A stretch of DNA of 64,000 bases from Candidatus Yaniella excrementavium. Lineage in GTDB: Bacteria; Actinomycetota; Actinomycetes; Actinomycetales; Micrococcaceae. The stretch covers positions 29,848-93,847 of the forward strand of contig DXCT01000054.1 in assembly GCA_019115865.1 (NCBI GenBank), in the 5' to 3' direction. The notes below the pieces were generated by a model, which had not been told where the DNA came from, searched no databases, and was given only the letters and a program-made list of their open reading frames with translations. Every line of letters starts with the position of its first letter. Position 1 is the first letter of the stretch. Positions 48,708 to 58,716 of the stretch are shown in pieces. A program made the translations under genes and the position numbers.

Positions 48708-49343
48708 ATGTCACGCTATTCCTCGTCTCGTCCGCTCATCATTGGCATCGATGGCCGCTCCGGCTCAGGCAAAACAGTGCTCGCCAAAACACTGGTCGAA
48801 AATCTCTGCGCCCAACACACGGTGACGGTCCTTCGTATGGAGGACCTCTACCCCGGATGGAACGGCTTACATGCCGGGATGGAAATTTTTAGTCGCGATG
48901 TGCTCCCCAAATTAGCGGCCGGTAAACCAGCCACCTATCAAACGTGGGACTGGTATTCCACGGCTAGCTCAGAAGGTGGCCTCGGCGAGGTCGTCACGAC
49001 CCGCCCCAGCGAAGTCATCATCTGTGAGGGCGTCGGGGTTGGAGCCCGAGCGAACCGCGAATTCTTGGATGTATTGATCTGGCTGCGTGTCCCAGATCAG
49101 GTTCGCTACGACAGGGCGATGCTGCGCGACGGGGCCAGCTATGTCGAGCAGTGGGATAACTGGGCGGCACAGGAACGCCATGTGCTGGACCATGATCAAA
49201 TCTATGACGAAGCCGATCTGGTATTGGTGGCCCACGAACCCGACGAGCGCCATCATACTTCGGCCCTGGCCGTTGTCACGGCCATGTTGAATACGCCGAA
49301 CGGTCTTGCACAGCACCCCGATCGCGGACAGTTGGAAGGCTGA
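48708..49343 (+). CDS. P-loop nucleoside/uridine kinase-like protein
   Basis: IGIDGRSGSGKTVLAKTLVE. Confidence 0.75.
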   Translation: MSRYSSSRPLIIGIDGRSGSGKTVLAKTLVENLCAQHTVTVLRMEDLYPGWNGLHAGMEIFSRDVLPKLAAGKPATYQTWDWYSTASSEGGLGEVVTTRPSEVIICEGVGVGARANREFLDVLIWLRVPDQVRYDRAMLRDGASYVEQWDNWAAQERHVLDHDQIYDEADLVLVAHEPDERHHTSALAVVTAMLNTPNGLAQHPDRGQLEG

Positions 49344-49350
49344 GATAAAA

Positions 49351-50850
49351 CTATTGCAAAGCAGAGGTCAACCGGAAGACGTTATCCAGCCACCGTCGGT
49401 GTCGGGGACGAGCCAACCACTCCTTGAGTAGTAAGTGCTCGCATTCTTCCTGGTACTCATCAATAATGTCGTCCAGTTTGGCGACCTCTTCGGGGCCCAC
49501 CACCATGACCGTAACCTCCGAGTTGAGTGAAAACGACCGCATGTCCATATTGGATGATCCAAAGATTCCGACGTCGTTATCAATCGTAAACAACTTGGAG
49601 TGCAGCACATCCGGGTCCGGATACCGGTAAATATGTATCCCGGCACGCAACAGTTGCTCAAAATATGATTGCTGTGCATGGTGCACCGCCAGTTGATCAG
49701 CGCGTCGCACCACCAATAACTCAACTCGCACGCCACGTTGTGCAGCACTGGTCAAGGCGTAGAGCATCGAATCATCGGGCACCAAATACGGAGTTACCAC
49801 CCGAATGGACTCGGTAGCCGAATAAAACAGGTGGTTAAAGGCCCGGAGATTGTTTTCTTGGGAGAACCCAGGCCCCGAGGGGATGATTTGGGCCGCCGGT
49901 CCTTCATGATCGTCAATTTCAGATTCGGTAACACCACGCAGCTCTTGCTGCAGCTGTTTGCCGGTCTCAGAAAACCAGTCCGTAGCAAACACCACATCGA
50001 GTGAGGCGACCGATGGACCTTCCATACGGGCCATCATGTCTTGCCAGTGTCGGCCCATCTTATGAGCCGACGAGCGTTTATACCCGGGCTCAATCAGATT
50101 CATCGAGCCGGTGTACCCCACGATGCCGTCAACGATAACCATTTTGCGATGATTTCGCAGGTCCGGACGCTGATATTCCCCCCGCCACGGGCGCACCGGT
50201 AACGAGCGATGATATTCGATACCGGCAGCATCCAGCCGGGACAACAAGTGACGATAACCGGGCACCCGCGCTGTACCGATGTGGTCAAAAATTAGCCGAA
50301 CCGTTACGCCGCGTTGCACCGCTCGCGCCATCGCGTCCAGCACGACGTCAGCATACCCCGGGCGATTCTTCGGATCTGTACCGATGATATAAAACATCAC
50401 ATTGACGTAGTCCTGCGCGGTATCAATGTCCTGGGCCATGTACTCCAACGTGGCGCGGTAGTCCGTCAAATATTCGAAAACGTTGCCGTCCAACATGGGA
50501 AAACCAGTCAACCGGCGCGTGAGTTTCGAATTCGCCGCCACGTAATGCGGGGCGGAACCCGCCTGGTTGGGCAAGTCCATATGTGCTGTGGCGCGGCGCA
50601 ACTCGGAGTTCACCGCAATCTGTCGTGACCGACGCTGACCACCCAGCTGAAACGAGCCGAGCAAGAGGAACAACAACAACCCTGGAATGGGTAGGAAAAA
50701 AATCACCAGCAACCAAGCCATCGCAACCGCAGGGCGGCGATTGCCGGGCACGATACCTAACAGGGCAATACGAATCGCGAAATCCGCTACGGTGAACAAA
50801 ACCGTCACCCAAAAAGGAAAATCTGCAAATTCCGCGCTCGACCAGATCAT
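49351..50850 (-). CDS. Cardiolipin synthase (phospholipase D family)
   Basis: Two HKD motifs (NHRKMVIVDGIVGYTGSMN; LHSKLFTIDNDVGIFGSSNMD) and N-terminal TM. Confidence 0.93.
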   Translation of the reverse strand: MIWSSAEFADFPFWVTVLFTVADFAIRIALLGIVPGNRRPAVAMAWLLVIFFLPIPGLLLFLLLGSFQLGGQRRSRQIAVNSELRRATAHMDLPNQAGSAPHYVAANSKLTRRLTGFPMLDGNVFEYLTDYRATLEYMAQDIDTAQDYVNVMFYIIGTDPKNRPGYADVVLDAMARAVQRGVTVRLIFDHIGTARVPGYRHLLSRLDAAGIEYHRSLPVRPWRGEYQRPDLRNHRKMVIVDGIVGYTGSMNLIEPGYKRSSAHKMGRHWQDMMARMEGPSVASLDVVFATDWFSETGKQLQQELRGVTESEIDDHEGPAAQIIPSGPGFSQENNLRAFNHLFYSATESIRVVTPYLVPDDSMLYALTSAAQRGVRVELLVVRRADQLAVHHAQQSYFEQLLRAGIHIYRYPDPDVLHSKLFTIDNDVGIFGSSNMDMRSFSLNSEVTVMVVGPEEVAKLDDIIDEYQEECEHLLLKEWLARPRHRRWLDNVFRLTSALQ

Positions 50851-50987
50851 GACGAGTATTCTATGCCACTATGCAAGCAGGTCAGTCCGGATCACGAGCG
50901 ATGAACGCATTTTGTGCCTGATCAGCCGTCAATTACAGTTGTAAAGGGTCACAATGGCCCATCTCATTGTGTTACTCAAGGGTGATC

Positions 50988-53585
50988 ATGGCAAAGCTTC
51001 TGTATCGTCTCGGCTTCAGTGCCGCCAAAAAACCATTCACGGTGTTTTTTACTTGGATCGTGCTGTTGGCCATCGCCGCCGCTTCGTTCCTGAGTTTCGG
51101 GGGCACGCTCGTGACCACCGTAGATATCCCCGGGACACCGACGGCTCAAACAACCGATCGGCTCGAACAGGAATTCCCCGACGCCGCCCGTGGCACCGGC
51201 AACGTCGTCTTCCAAACTGAAGACGGATCGGCCTTCACCGCAGAACAGCGCGAAGATATCCTAGCCGTCCTAGAAGCCACCGAAGACGTTTCGGGCGTGG
51301 AAAATGTCGTCGATCCCTTCGAGTCCGATGCTCAAATGGCGGACCAGAAACAACAACTTCAAGACGGACGTCAAGAACTAGCTGATGCCCAAGAACAGCT
51401 GGAGAACGCGCCCGAACAGCTTGATCAAGCCGAAGCCGAACTCGAAGCCTCTGAAGAGGACCTTGATGCCGCTCAAGAGCAGCTCGATGCCGGAATAGCT
51501 CAAGCCATCGCAGCTGGCGTCTCCGAGGCAGCAGCCCAAGAACAGTTTGCCGCACAGCAGGACCAACTCGATGCCGCCCGCCAAGAGCTGGAAACCGGCC
51601 GACAGCAGCTTCAAACGGAACATGAGAACTATGCAGAAGGCATTGAGGAGGTTGAGGAAGGCCAAACGCTCACCGAGTTGGGCGGCCGTCTGATGGCAAC
51701 AACCAACGATTACTCGGTGGTATCCGACGACGATTCTGCTGCGATTGCTACGGTGCAGTTCGTTGACCAGTCCATGGATATTGCCACTGGGATTCGCCAA
51801 GACGTTGTGGCGGCACTGACCGATCGCACCATCCAAGGTGTCGAAGTACTGCCGTCCCAGGAAATTTCCATGGCCGTTCCCGAAGTCCTCGGTTGGGCTG
51901 AAGTCGTTGGCTTGGTGGTAGCCGGCATCGTTTTGGTGGTTATGCTCGGGACCTTGATCACCGCGGGACTCCCCCTGCTCAACGCATTGGTGGGCGTCGG
52001 TGTCGGAGCCCTCACCGCACTGGCCTTCTCATCATTGGTCGAAATGAACTCCGTGACCCCCGTTCTGGGTGTCATGTTGGGGCTGGCGGTCGGTATCGAC
52101 TACGCACTGTTTATCGTCCACCGACACCGCACCCAGCTCAAAGCCGGGATGGATGTACAGCACTCTATTGCCAGGGCCAATGGCACATCCGGTAACGCGG
52201 TGGTCTTCGCAGGCTCGACGGTCGTCATTGCGTTGCTAGCCCTGAACCTGACCGGCATACCGTTTTTGGGTTTGATGGGGACCGTGGGCGGATTCGTCGT
52301 TGTCATTGCCGTACTGGTCGCAATCACTTTAACCCCGGCCATGCTCTCGCTGCTGGGACAACGTGCGCTTTCCAAACGCGAGCGTCGTTCACTTACCGGT
52401 GACCTAGTACAGCACAAACCCAAGAAACAGCTTCATCGCATGTCCAACACCCGCGCCGTAGTGTCGACCATCGGCGCCATCGCTCTTCTGGCGATCATCG
52501 CCATCCCGGTCTTCTCCATGCGCTTGGGCATCCCAGACGGATCAGCAGAGGCACCCGATACCACCGAGTACCAGGCGTATGCGGCACAGGCCGAACACTT
52601 CGGTGCCGGAACCAACGCACCCATCGTGGGCGTTGCCGATATTCCAACGGACCTTTCGGAAGAAGAACTGTTGGAAACCACGGTTGAACAGGCCGAACAA
52701 ATCTCGGCACTGGACAACGTTGCCCATGTGGTACCGGTGGGAGAAAACGAGGCCGGGGACATAACCATGTTCCAAATTATCCCCGTGGAAGACGCCAACC
52801 ACGAGTCTACCGTGAACCTGGTCAACGATCTGCGCGGGCTTGATCCGGCCGGTGAAGTCACCAATCTGGCGCTGGCCGGACACGCAACCGGCATCATCGA
52901 CATCTCTGCGGCCCTCGCCGAGGTCCTCCCGCTGTACCTTGGCGTCGTCGTTGGTCTGTCGCTGATCATCATGGTCCTGGTGTTCCGTTCGCTGGTGGTC
53001 CCGCTGATTGCCTCCGGCGGTTTCGTGCTGTCGGTCGGCGCTGCCATGGGTGCGGTTGTGGCGATCTACCAGTGGGGTTGGTTCGGTGAAGCCTTTATGG
53101 TTCACAATCCATCGCCGGTGTTGTCCTTCCTGCCCACCATCATGATCGGTGTACTCTTCGGACTAGCAATGGACTACCAGCTGTTCATCTCCTCGGGGAT
53201 GCGCGAAGCCTACGCGCACGGAACCGAACCCCGCTTGGCGGTCCAGAAGGGCTTCCACGCTGGTCGCTCAGTGGTCACCGCAGCCGCGATCATCATGATC
53301 GCGGTCTTCGGCGGGTTCATCTATGCCGATGATCCATACATTCGTCCCATCGGTTTCGGCTTGGCCATCGGAGTGCTCTTCGACGCGTTTTTGGTACGCA
53401 TGGTGCTAGTCCCCGCGCTGATGCACTTGCTCGGCCCGGCAGCCTGGTACATGCCGAAATGGTTGGATCGCATCCTGCCGGACGTCGACGTCGAAGGTGC
53501 AAAACTGGCCGAAACACCTGCCGACGACGTCGCTGAAAAAACAACTCGTGACGCACCCGTTACAACAACCTCACGCAGCGTCTAA
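50988..53585 (+). CDS. MMPL/RND family transporter
   Basis: Two MMPL halves (LGLAVGIDYALFIVHRHR; FGLAMDYQLFISSGMREA); Gln/Glu/Ala coiled-coil insert. Confidence 0.92.
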   Translation: MAKLLYRLGFSAAKKPFTVFFTWIVLLAIAAASFLSFGGTLVTTVDIPGTPTAQTTDRLEQEFPDAARGTGNVVFQTEDGSAFTAEQREDILAVLEATEDVSGVENVVDPFESDAQMADQKQQLQDGRQELADAQEQLENAPEQLDQAEAELEASEEDLDAAQEQLDAGIAQAIAAGVSEAAAQEQFAAQQDQLDAARQELETGRQQLQTEHENYAEGIEEVEEGQTLTELGGRLMATTNDYSVVSDDDSAAIATVQFVDQSMDIATGIRQDVVAALTDRTIQGVEVLPSQEISMAVPEVLGWAEVVGLVVAGIVLVVMLGTLITAGLPLLNALVGVGVGALTALAFSSLVEMNSVTPVLGVMLGLAVGIDYALFIVHRHRTQLKAGMDVQHSIARANGTSGNAVVFAGSTVVIALLALNLTGIPFLGLMGTVGGFVVVIAVLVAITLTPAMLSLLGQRALSKRERRSLTGDLVQHKPKKQLHRMSNTRAVVSTIGAIALLAIIAIPVFSMRLGIPDGSAEAPDTTEYQAYAAQAEHFGAGTNAPIVGVADIPTDLSEEELLETTVEQAEQISALDNVAHVVPVGENEAGDITMFQIIPVEDANHESTVNLVNDLRGLDPAGEVTNLALAGHATGIIDISAALAEVLPLYLGVVVGLSLIIMVLVFRSLVVPLIASGGFVLSVGAAMGAVVAIYQWGWFGEAFMVHNPSPVLSFLPTIMIGVLFGLAMDYQLFISSGMREAYAHGTEPRLAVQKGFHAGRSVVTAAAIIMIAVFGGFIYADDPYIRPIGFGLAIGVLFDAFLVRMVLVPALMHLLGPAAWYMPKWLDRILPDVDVEGAKLAETPADDVAEKTTRDAPVTTTSRSV

Positions 53586-53617
53586 GCTAGAACCGGAATC
53601 TGCAGAAAGGCACAACC

Positions 53618-53899
53618 ATGAATGATGTAGTCCAACGCCTATTGCGCACCGGAGTTTCAATCGGAGCCGGCTTTGTTGCTACCCGCGCGGTCGAAACGAT
53701 CTGGAAAGCCGCGACCGGTGACGACGAAGCTCCAACAACCGACGACGATCAGGCCACGCTCTTGCGCGTGGTCACCTTCGCCACGATCTCGGCCGGGGTT
53801 TCGGCACTGCTCGAGGTCGGCTCACAGCGTCTGGTAAATAAAGCCATGGCAAACTCCGGCAATAAACGGGCCAAGCAGCTCGGTAAAGCCGAAGTTTAA
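53618..53899 (+). CDS. DUF4235 family protein
   Basis: Short TM protein GAGFVATRAVETIWKAATGDDEAP. Confidence 0.8.
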   Translation: MNDVVQRLLRTGVSIGAGFVATRAVETIWKAATGDDEAPTTDDDQATLLRVVTFATISAGVSALLEVGSQRLVNKAMANSGNKRAKQLGKAEV

Positions 53900-53919
53900 C
53901 CGCAAGCCTGCAAAACGCG

Positions 53920-53952
53920 ATCGGTGCCAGAGGTTCTTCCTCCGGCACCGAT
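53920..53952. terminator. Bidirectional terminator between convergent genes
   Basis: atcggtgccagagg-ttctt-cctccggcaccgat, 14-nt arms, one mismatch. Confidence 0.7.
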
Positions 53953-53978
53953 TTGCGTTAAGTCCCCTTTGTGCCGCC

Positions 53979-54737
53979 TTACCAAAAAGCACGCGAGGTT
54001 TCGGTGGCACCGGAGACCTCAGTCAAGCCTGCATCAATAACCCGTACCGGACGCTGGGCTGCGGCCCACTGCGCTTCGGATGGCAACCGCACACAAACAC
54101 GAAAAGTGTCCTGTCGCCAATCAGCCAGGATCCGTGCCGCTGCCTCGTCACCGGCGCAGGCTTTGGTAGTCAGCCGTTCATAGGCAAGCTGGGCCGCGTG
54201 CCCAGCTTGGGCAGCTGCTTTACCCGTGGACAAGTCAGCCAATGGGGTGAGCTCAACCGTCACGACAGCGTCCTGGTGCTGTGAGTCATACAGGCGAGGC
54301 AATTGCGTCCCACCCACCTGCAACTTCTTGACCTCTGGCGGCAGCGATGCCATAGGACCGGGCACAAGCGCCCGCACCTCAGCGGTGCCCGAAACCGCCT
54401 TGACACCGTCAAGCTGTTGCACGTCATCCCAGCGCTTATTCTCAGCCCGCCGAGCCACTTTCCTGATCCAGCCGGCACGCCAGTGCGCAACAGCCTGTGA
54501 CCAATCACCGTTTTCCCTGGTGCTCCGCTGGTCATCAAGCAACCGGACTACCGCCGTTGCAGCTGCTTGCAACACATCCAGGTGGTTCGCTGGATCCTGT
54601 TTACTGCGCAGAATCACCAACTGCATGGCCCACGGGTGCTCGTGATCGGGTCGTTCCGGGCGTGCAACGGATTCGGAGGGGGCAGAGGATTCGCAACTCT
54701 TTTCGGCATCATGACGCATAGTTTCCACTCTAGCCAT
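53979..54737 (-). CDS. PTH2-type peptidyl-tRNA hydrolase family protein
   Basis: HPWAMQLVILRSKQD; LSTGKAAAQAGHAAQLAYE; start chosen at MARVETMRHD because the upstream part of the ORF is antisense to the glycosylase gene. Confidence 0.75.
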   Translation of the reverse strand: MARVETMRHDAEKSCESSAPSESVARPERPDHEHPWAMQLVILRSKQDPANHLDVLQAAATAVVRLLDDQRSTRENGDWSQAVAHWRAGWIRKVARRAENKRWDDVQQLDGVKAVSGTAEVRALVPGPMASLPPEVKKLQVGGTQLPRLYDSQHQDAVVTVELTPLADLSTGKAAAQAGHAAQLAYERLTTKACAGDEAAARILADWRQDTFRVCVRLPSEAQWAAAQRPVRVIDAGLTEVSGATETSRAFW

Positions 54738-54770
54738 CGTCGTCACCGTTGAACGATCTAGGGTGGGAGT

Positions 54771-55436
54771 ATGGATACTGTCTTGCCCAAGGACTGGCAG
54801 CCGTGGCGACGCGAACCACTGCTTGAAGGCCGCCGTCCAACAAAAACCGATCTCGATGCCGCAATCACACAGCAGCTGACCACCCAAGATCTTCTCCCCT
54901 ACCCGAACGACGAAGACAATGCCGCGATGCTGCGAATGCTGATTGTCGGCACCAATCCGAGCCCATGGGCCGCAGCAGCCAACGGGCCGTTCGGGCGTCC
55001 GGGCAACCGATTCTGGCCCTCGCTCTTTGAAGCCGGGGTAACCACCCACTTGATCAATGCATCGGCCGGAATCAGCCGTACCGATGAACGAATGCTCGTC
55101 GAACGCGGTGTGGGGTTAACCAACATTATCGCCCGCCCCAGCTCGCGTGCTGATGAGCTGAGTCTCGAGGAGCTTCGTGCAGGACGCGACACCCTCATTG
55201 CGCGGATGCAACTTCTCCAACCCCGGGCCGCAGCCTTTACGGGCATTACTGCATTTCGTCGGGCCTTCGCTGACCCCAAAGCCACGCTTGGACAACAACC
55301 CACCGATCAGCTGGAGGGTTGGCCCGCGCACACCACATTGTGGGTCGTGCCCGATCCAAGCGGTCTCAATGCCCACGAATCCATCGCCTCGCTGGCCGAG
55401 AAATGGCGCCAGGTCTGGTCGGCGAGTTCGCGTTAG
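54771..55436 (+). CDS. Mismatch-specific uracil-DNA glycosylase (Mug-like)
   Basis: MLIVGTNPSPWAAAANGPFGRPGNRFWPSLFEAGV; VVPDPSGLNAH. Confidence 0.85.
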   Translation: MDTVLPKDWQPWRREPLLEGRRPTKTDLDAAITQQLTTQDLLPYPNDEDNAAMLRMLIVGTNPSPWAAAANGPFGRPGNRFWPSLFEAGVTTHLINASAGISRTDERMLVERGVGLTNIIARPSSRADELSLEELRAGRDTLIARMQLLQPRAAAFTGITAFRRAFADPKATLGQQPTDQLEGWPAHTTLWVVPDPSGLNAHESIASLAEKWRQVWSASSR

Positions 55437-55478
55437 ACTAGCGACCCAGAGACCTCGACCATGTAAAGGAGCCTCGTT

Positions 55479-56297
55479 ATGCAAGATCCTGACCACACCA
55501 TTTTGATCACCGGCGCCACCAGTGGCCTGGGACGGGCCGTTGCCGAAGCGATAGCGCCCCGTACAGGGCGGCTTATTCTGCATGGCCGCGACCCCGCACA
55601 GCTACAAGATGTCGCAACGCAGCTGCAGCCGCACAACCCCAACATCGAGGTTGTCACAGCTGATCTCAGTGATTTATCGCAGGTCGAAGACATGGCAGAG
55701 CAGGTCTTTGAGCTCACCGACCATCTCAATGTATTGGTCAATAACGCTGGTCTGGGCAAGGGGGCAACCGACACCCGGCAAACCTCGTACGAGGGCCACG
55801 AACTCCGGTTAGCGGTCAACCACTTGGCACCCTTTGCCCTGACGTTGCGACTTCTGCCGCTACTCGAGACGGGTGCTCCCAGCAGGATTGTCAATGTGGC
55901 CTCCGGAGCACAAGAACCCATACATTTCGATGACCCGCACATCACCGAGGGCTATTCTGGCAATCGCGCCTACGCACAGAGTAAATTTGCCATGGTCGCA
56001 GCGGGTTTCCAGCTCGCCCGCCGGCTACCCTCCGAGGTCATCACGGTCAACAGTTTGCATCCGGCCACGTTGATGCCCACTCGCATGGTGCGCGAAGGTT
56101 ACGGCCACACCGTAGATGACCTAGAGACCGGCGTTGACGCCGTGCTACGACTCGTGGAATCCGATGCACTCGAGGGCGTCACCGGCCAATACTTCTCGAT
56201 CCAACAGCCGACCGAAGCACACGAGCAAGCATATGACCTCGACGTTCAACAGCGGTTGTGGGATCTGACAGAAGAACTCACGGGCATACAGTTCTAA
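55479..56297 (+). CDS. SDR family NAD(P)-dependent oxidoreductase
   Basis: ILITGATSGLGRAVAEA; LVNNAG; YAQSKFA. Confidence 0.92.
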   Translation: MQDPDHTILITGATSGLGRAVAEAIAPRTGRLILHGRDPAQLQDVATQLQPHNPNIEVVTADLSDLSQVEDMAEQVFELTDHLNVLVNNAGLGKGATDTRQTSYEGHELRLAVNHLAPFALTLRLLPLLETGAPSRIVNVASGAQEPIHFDDPHITEGYSGNRAYAQSKFAMVAAGFQLARRLPSEVITVNSLHPATLMPTRMVREGYGHTVDDLETGVDAVLRLVESDALEGVTGQYFSIQQPTEAHEQAYDLDVQQRLWDLTEELTGIQF

Positions 56298-56843
56298 TCA
56301 AGAACGGGACAGGTCCACAAACTCCACTGTGCCGGCCACGTAAGCGGCTTGACCGATGTGTTGGGCCGCATCGTCAAGGACACTGAGCACCCGGACCCCG
56401 AGCGTCACCGGTGGATCCCATTGTTCATCAATGACACGGGCTAAATCCTCTTCGGTGAGCGTTTCCACCCAAGCGGCGAATTTGTCGTACACCGTCTCCA
56501 AATACTCCCGCAGCAACGCCTTGCCCTGCGCGGTTTCTTCAACCGTTACCGCCCAGGCCTCATCACGCGACTGGCCAAGCCCCACATCGGCTGTCCCGAG
56601 GCGCAGATCGGTGAATCCAAATCGGGCAGCGAAACCATCGGCCGTCCAGGACTCTTCGAACCCTGCAAGCGGCGCGATTTGCGCATCCGTTTCCCGTGCG
56701 GTGTGCCAAATCAGCCAGGTAATTGAGTTTGGGTGATGTCCGGGGTGGGTATTGAGCTGACTGGGATCCAGATCAGCCCAGAAATAATTCAGCGCTGCGA
56801 TGGGCCGGTGAACGAGGTTCTTCAATAAATCTATAGCATCCAT
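56298..56843 (-). CDS. DinB / mycothiol-transferase-like (DUF664) protein
   Basis: HPGHHPNSITWLIWHTARETDAQIAPLAG; SVLDDAAQHIGQAAYVAG. Confidence 0.85.
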   Translation of the reverse strand: MDAIDLLKNLVHRPIAALNYFWADLDPSQLNTHPGHHPNSITWLIWHTARETDAQIAPLAGFEESWTADGFAARFGFTDLRLGTADVGLGQSRDEAWAVTVEETAQGKALLREYLETVYDKFAAWVETLTEEDLARVIDEQWDPPVTLGVRVLSVLDDAAQHIGQAAYVAGTVEFVDLSRS

Positions 56844-56876
56844 GTACCCATTGTGGCGGTTTATCCCACTATTCGG

Positions 56877-57299
56877 CTAGTACCCGGTGCTTCGCCTACC
56901 GGTGGTCAGCTGCTGTATGAGGGTCACCATGTATTGGCTCCATTCAACGTCTTGCTGGCCCAGCCGGACTTTACACGTGATCCTAGAGCCCTCGTGTCCA
57001 TCCACATGGATTCGGCCGGTGATCCAGCGCCGCTCATATGATGCGCCAGCAACCTGGTGTGCTGCCAATTCGGCCGTGATGACCCAGCCGCGAAACAGTT
57101 TGCGCTCGGTATACAGCACCCGACGGTTAGTGACCATCAAAATCGGAAAAGCGTCATTTTTGAGTGTGCCTGACACATACTCATAGACGATCTCTTCTGG
57201 CAGCAGCAGCTTGTCAACCGCGAACAGTGGCCCACTGCTACGCTGCGGGTTGCGCATGTAAGCGGCCATAAACGATTCTTGTGCTGGTGTCCAAGCCAT
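56877..57299 (-). CDS. Hypothetical protein, possible bacterial PH-like (YokE-type) fold
   Basis: VYEYVSGTLKNDAFPILMVTNRRVLYTERKLFRGWVITAELAAHQVAGASYERRW resembles bPH strand pattern. Confidence 0.55.
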   Translation of the reverse strand: MAWTPAQESFMAAYMRNPQRSSGPLFAVDKLLLPEEIVYEYVSGTLKNDAFPILMVTNRRVLYTERKLFRGWVITAELAAHQVAGASYERRWITGRIHVDGHEGSRITCKVRLGQQDVEWSQYMVTLIQQLTTGRRSTGY

Positions 57300-57335
57300 C
57301 GTTGGTCCCCGATCCTTTCGCCGAGACGCGCCGTA

Positions 57336-57731
57336 TCAGTTCACCGGCGGATGATCATCTTCTGCACTGTCTCGACGGTCTTGTTCTCGGACGACCTTGG
57401 CCAGATCATCGACGGCAATGCGTTTGGGATTCAGGTGATGTGAACGATACGTTGCTCGACCGACCATGTGCGCTGACACCGGAGCGGTTATGAGCTGCAT
57501 GAGCCATGCAACAAGCAAGACGGGGACTACGACCCAGGCTCCAACAGCCAATCCTAGTCCTGCCAGGGCAAGCAACAGTCCCAGGACCTGAGGTTTGGTC
57601 GCCGCGTGCATACGCGACAGTACGTCCGGAAAACGTAGTAAGCCCAAACCGGCCACCGCCGATAGCGACGTACCGAACACCAGCAGGAAGGCCGCAACCA
57701 GATCCAGCCACGAATCGAAGGTAATGCTCAT
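57336..57731 (-). CDS. mrpG: Mrp antiporter subunit G
   Basis: GTSLSAVAGLGLLRFPDVLSRMHAATKPQVLGL. Confidence 0.93.
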   Translation of the reverse strand: MSITFDSWLDLVAAFLLVFGTSLSAVAGLGLLRFPDVLSRMHAATKPQVLGLLLALAGLGLAVGAWVVVPVLLVAWLMQLITAPVSAHMVGRATYRSHHLNPKRIAVDDLAKVVREQDRRDSAEDDHPPVN

Positions 57732-58051
57732 CGACCACCATCTCCCATCGGGCCTTGCTTGGGTTCAGGTTCTGTCTGGTTCGCCTGGGCACCCTCTACG
57801 GTAAAGCGTGCCAAGGTGGTTGACGAGATAAAACCGATGAGCGACGCTACCACGACCAGCATAATGAAGTGCACAGATTCGTGGATAGTCATCCAGACGG
57901 TCAGACCGGAGGACAATACGATGAGCAAGACGTCAACGGCGATTGCACGGTCCAACAACGCCGGCCCAAAAACAATACGATAGAGCGCACCCAGCGCACC
58001 GAATATCAAAAACACCAGACTGATCCAGCCGGCAAGTTCTAAGACGTCCAT
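57728..58051 (-). CDS. mrpF: Mrp antiporter subunit F
   Basis: LYRIVFGPALLDRAIAVDVL. Confidence 0.93.
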   Translation of the reverse strand: MDVLELAGWISLVFLIFGALGALYRIVFGPALLDRAIAVDVLLIVLSSGLTVWMTIHESVHFIMLVVVASLIGFISSTTLARFTVEGAQANQTEPEPKQGPMGDGGR

Positions 58052-58716
58052 GTTTCCCCCTCCGGTCCGACTGGGCTATCGCTCGCTTCCAGCTCACTGT
58101 GCCGCAGGACGACGCCGTCGTTGGCTTGGTCTTCTGCCTGCACCAACTTGAAATCCCGTTTCGACCCGAAGCCACGAATCATGCGGGCTTCAATGTTCAG
58201 AGAGTCCACCCGAAATGCTTCAGCAGCCTGTTCATCTGGCACATCGATCACATGTAAGAACAGTGTGGATGAGGGGCGATCGACGTCGATAACCAGTGAC
58301 CCCGGGATGAGCGCGTAGACGTGGCCGATGAGGGTCATCAGCAAGTCGTCTTGCGTACGAAGTTTGACCGCCACGACGGAATTGATCACGTTGGGGCCCG
58401 GGGAAATGGATTTGGACGCTACCTGCCATGTGGCGACAGTGATTTTCCACAAGAAGTACAGGATGAATGTGAAACTGTGATACACATTGATCCGATCCGC
58501 AAATGGAACCGGGGGCAGCGGGAAGAATAGCATCACCAGCGTGCTAAAAATGATGCCGAGCACAATGGTTGACGGGGTAAAGTCTTGCCACAGTGCTGCC
58601 CAGAGAAAGGTGAGCCCCACTATCATCGGCCATTGTGATAACCGTGACCGTCGATCTTCAATCGCGGAAGGCTTGTTCTGTGCAGCGGCTTTGTGACGTG
58701 TTGAATCGTTAGTCAA
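58039..58716 (-). CDS. mrpE: Mrp antiporter subunit E
   Basis: TM domain and ALIPGSLVIDVDRPSSTLFLHVIDV; TTG start chosen for GGAAGGAGG RBS 5 nt upstream. Confidence 0.88.
   Translation of the reverse strand: MTNDSTRHKAAAQNKPSAIEDRRSRLSQWPMIVGLTFLWAALWQDFTPSTIVLGIIFSTLVMLFFPLPPVPFADRINVYHSFTFILYFLWKITVATWQVASKSISPGPNVINSVVAVKLRTQDDLLMTLIGHVYALIPGSLVIDVDRPSSTLFLHVIDVPDEQAAEAFRVDSLNIEARMIRGFGSKRDFKLVQAEDQANDGVVLRHSELEASDSPVGPEGETWTS

Noticed and set aside
54738-55049. N-terminal extension of the PTH2 ORF
   Set aside because: Antisense to the Mug-like glycosylase; real start more likely MARVETMRHD or MRHDAEK.
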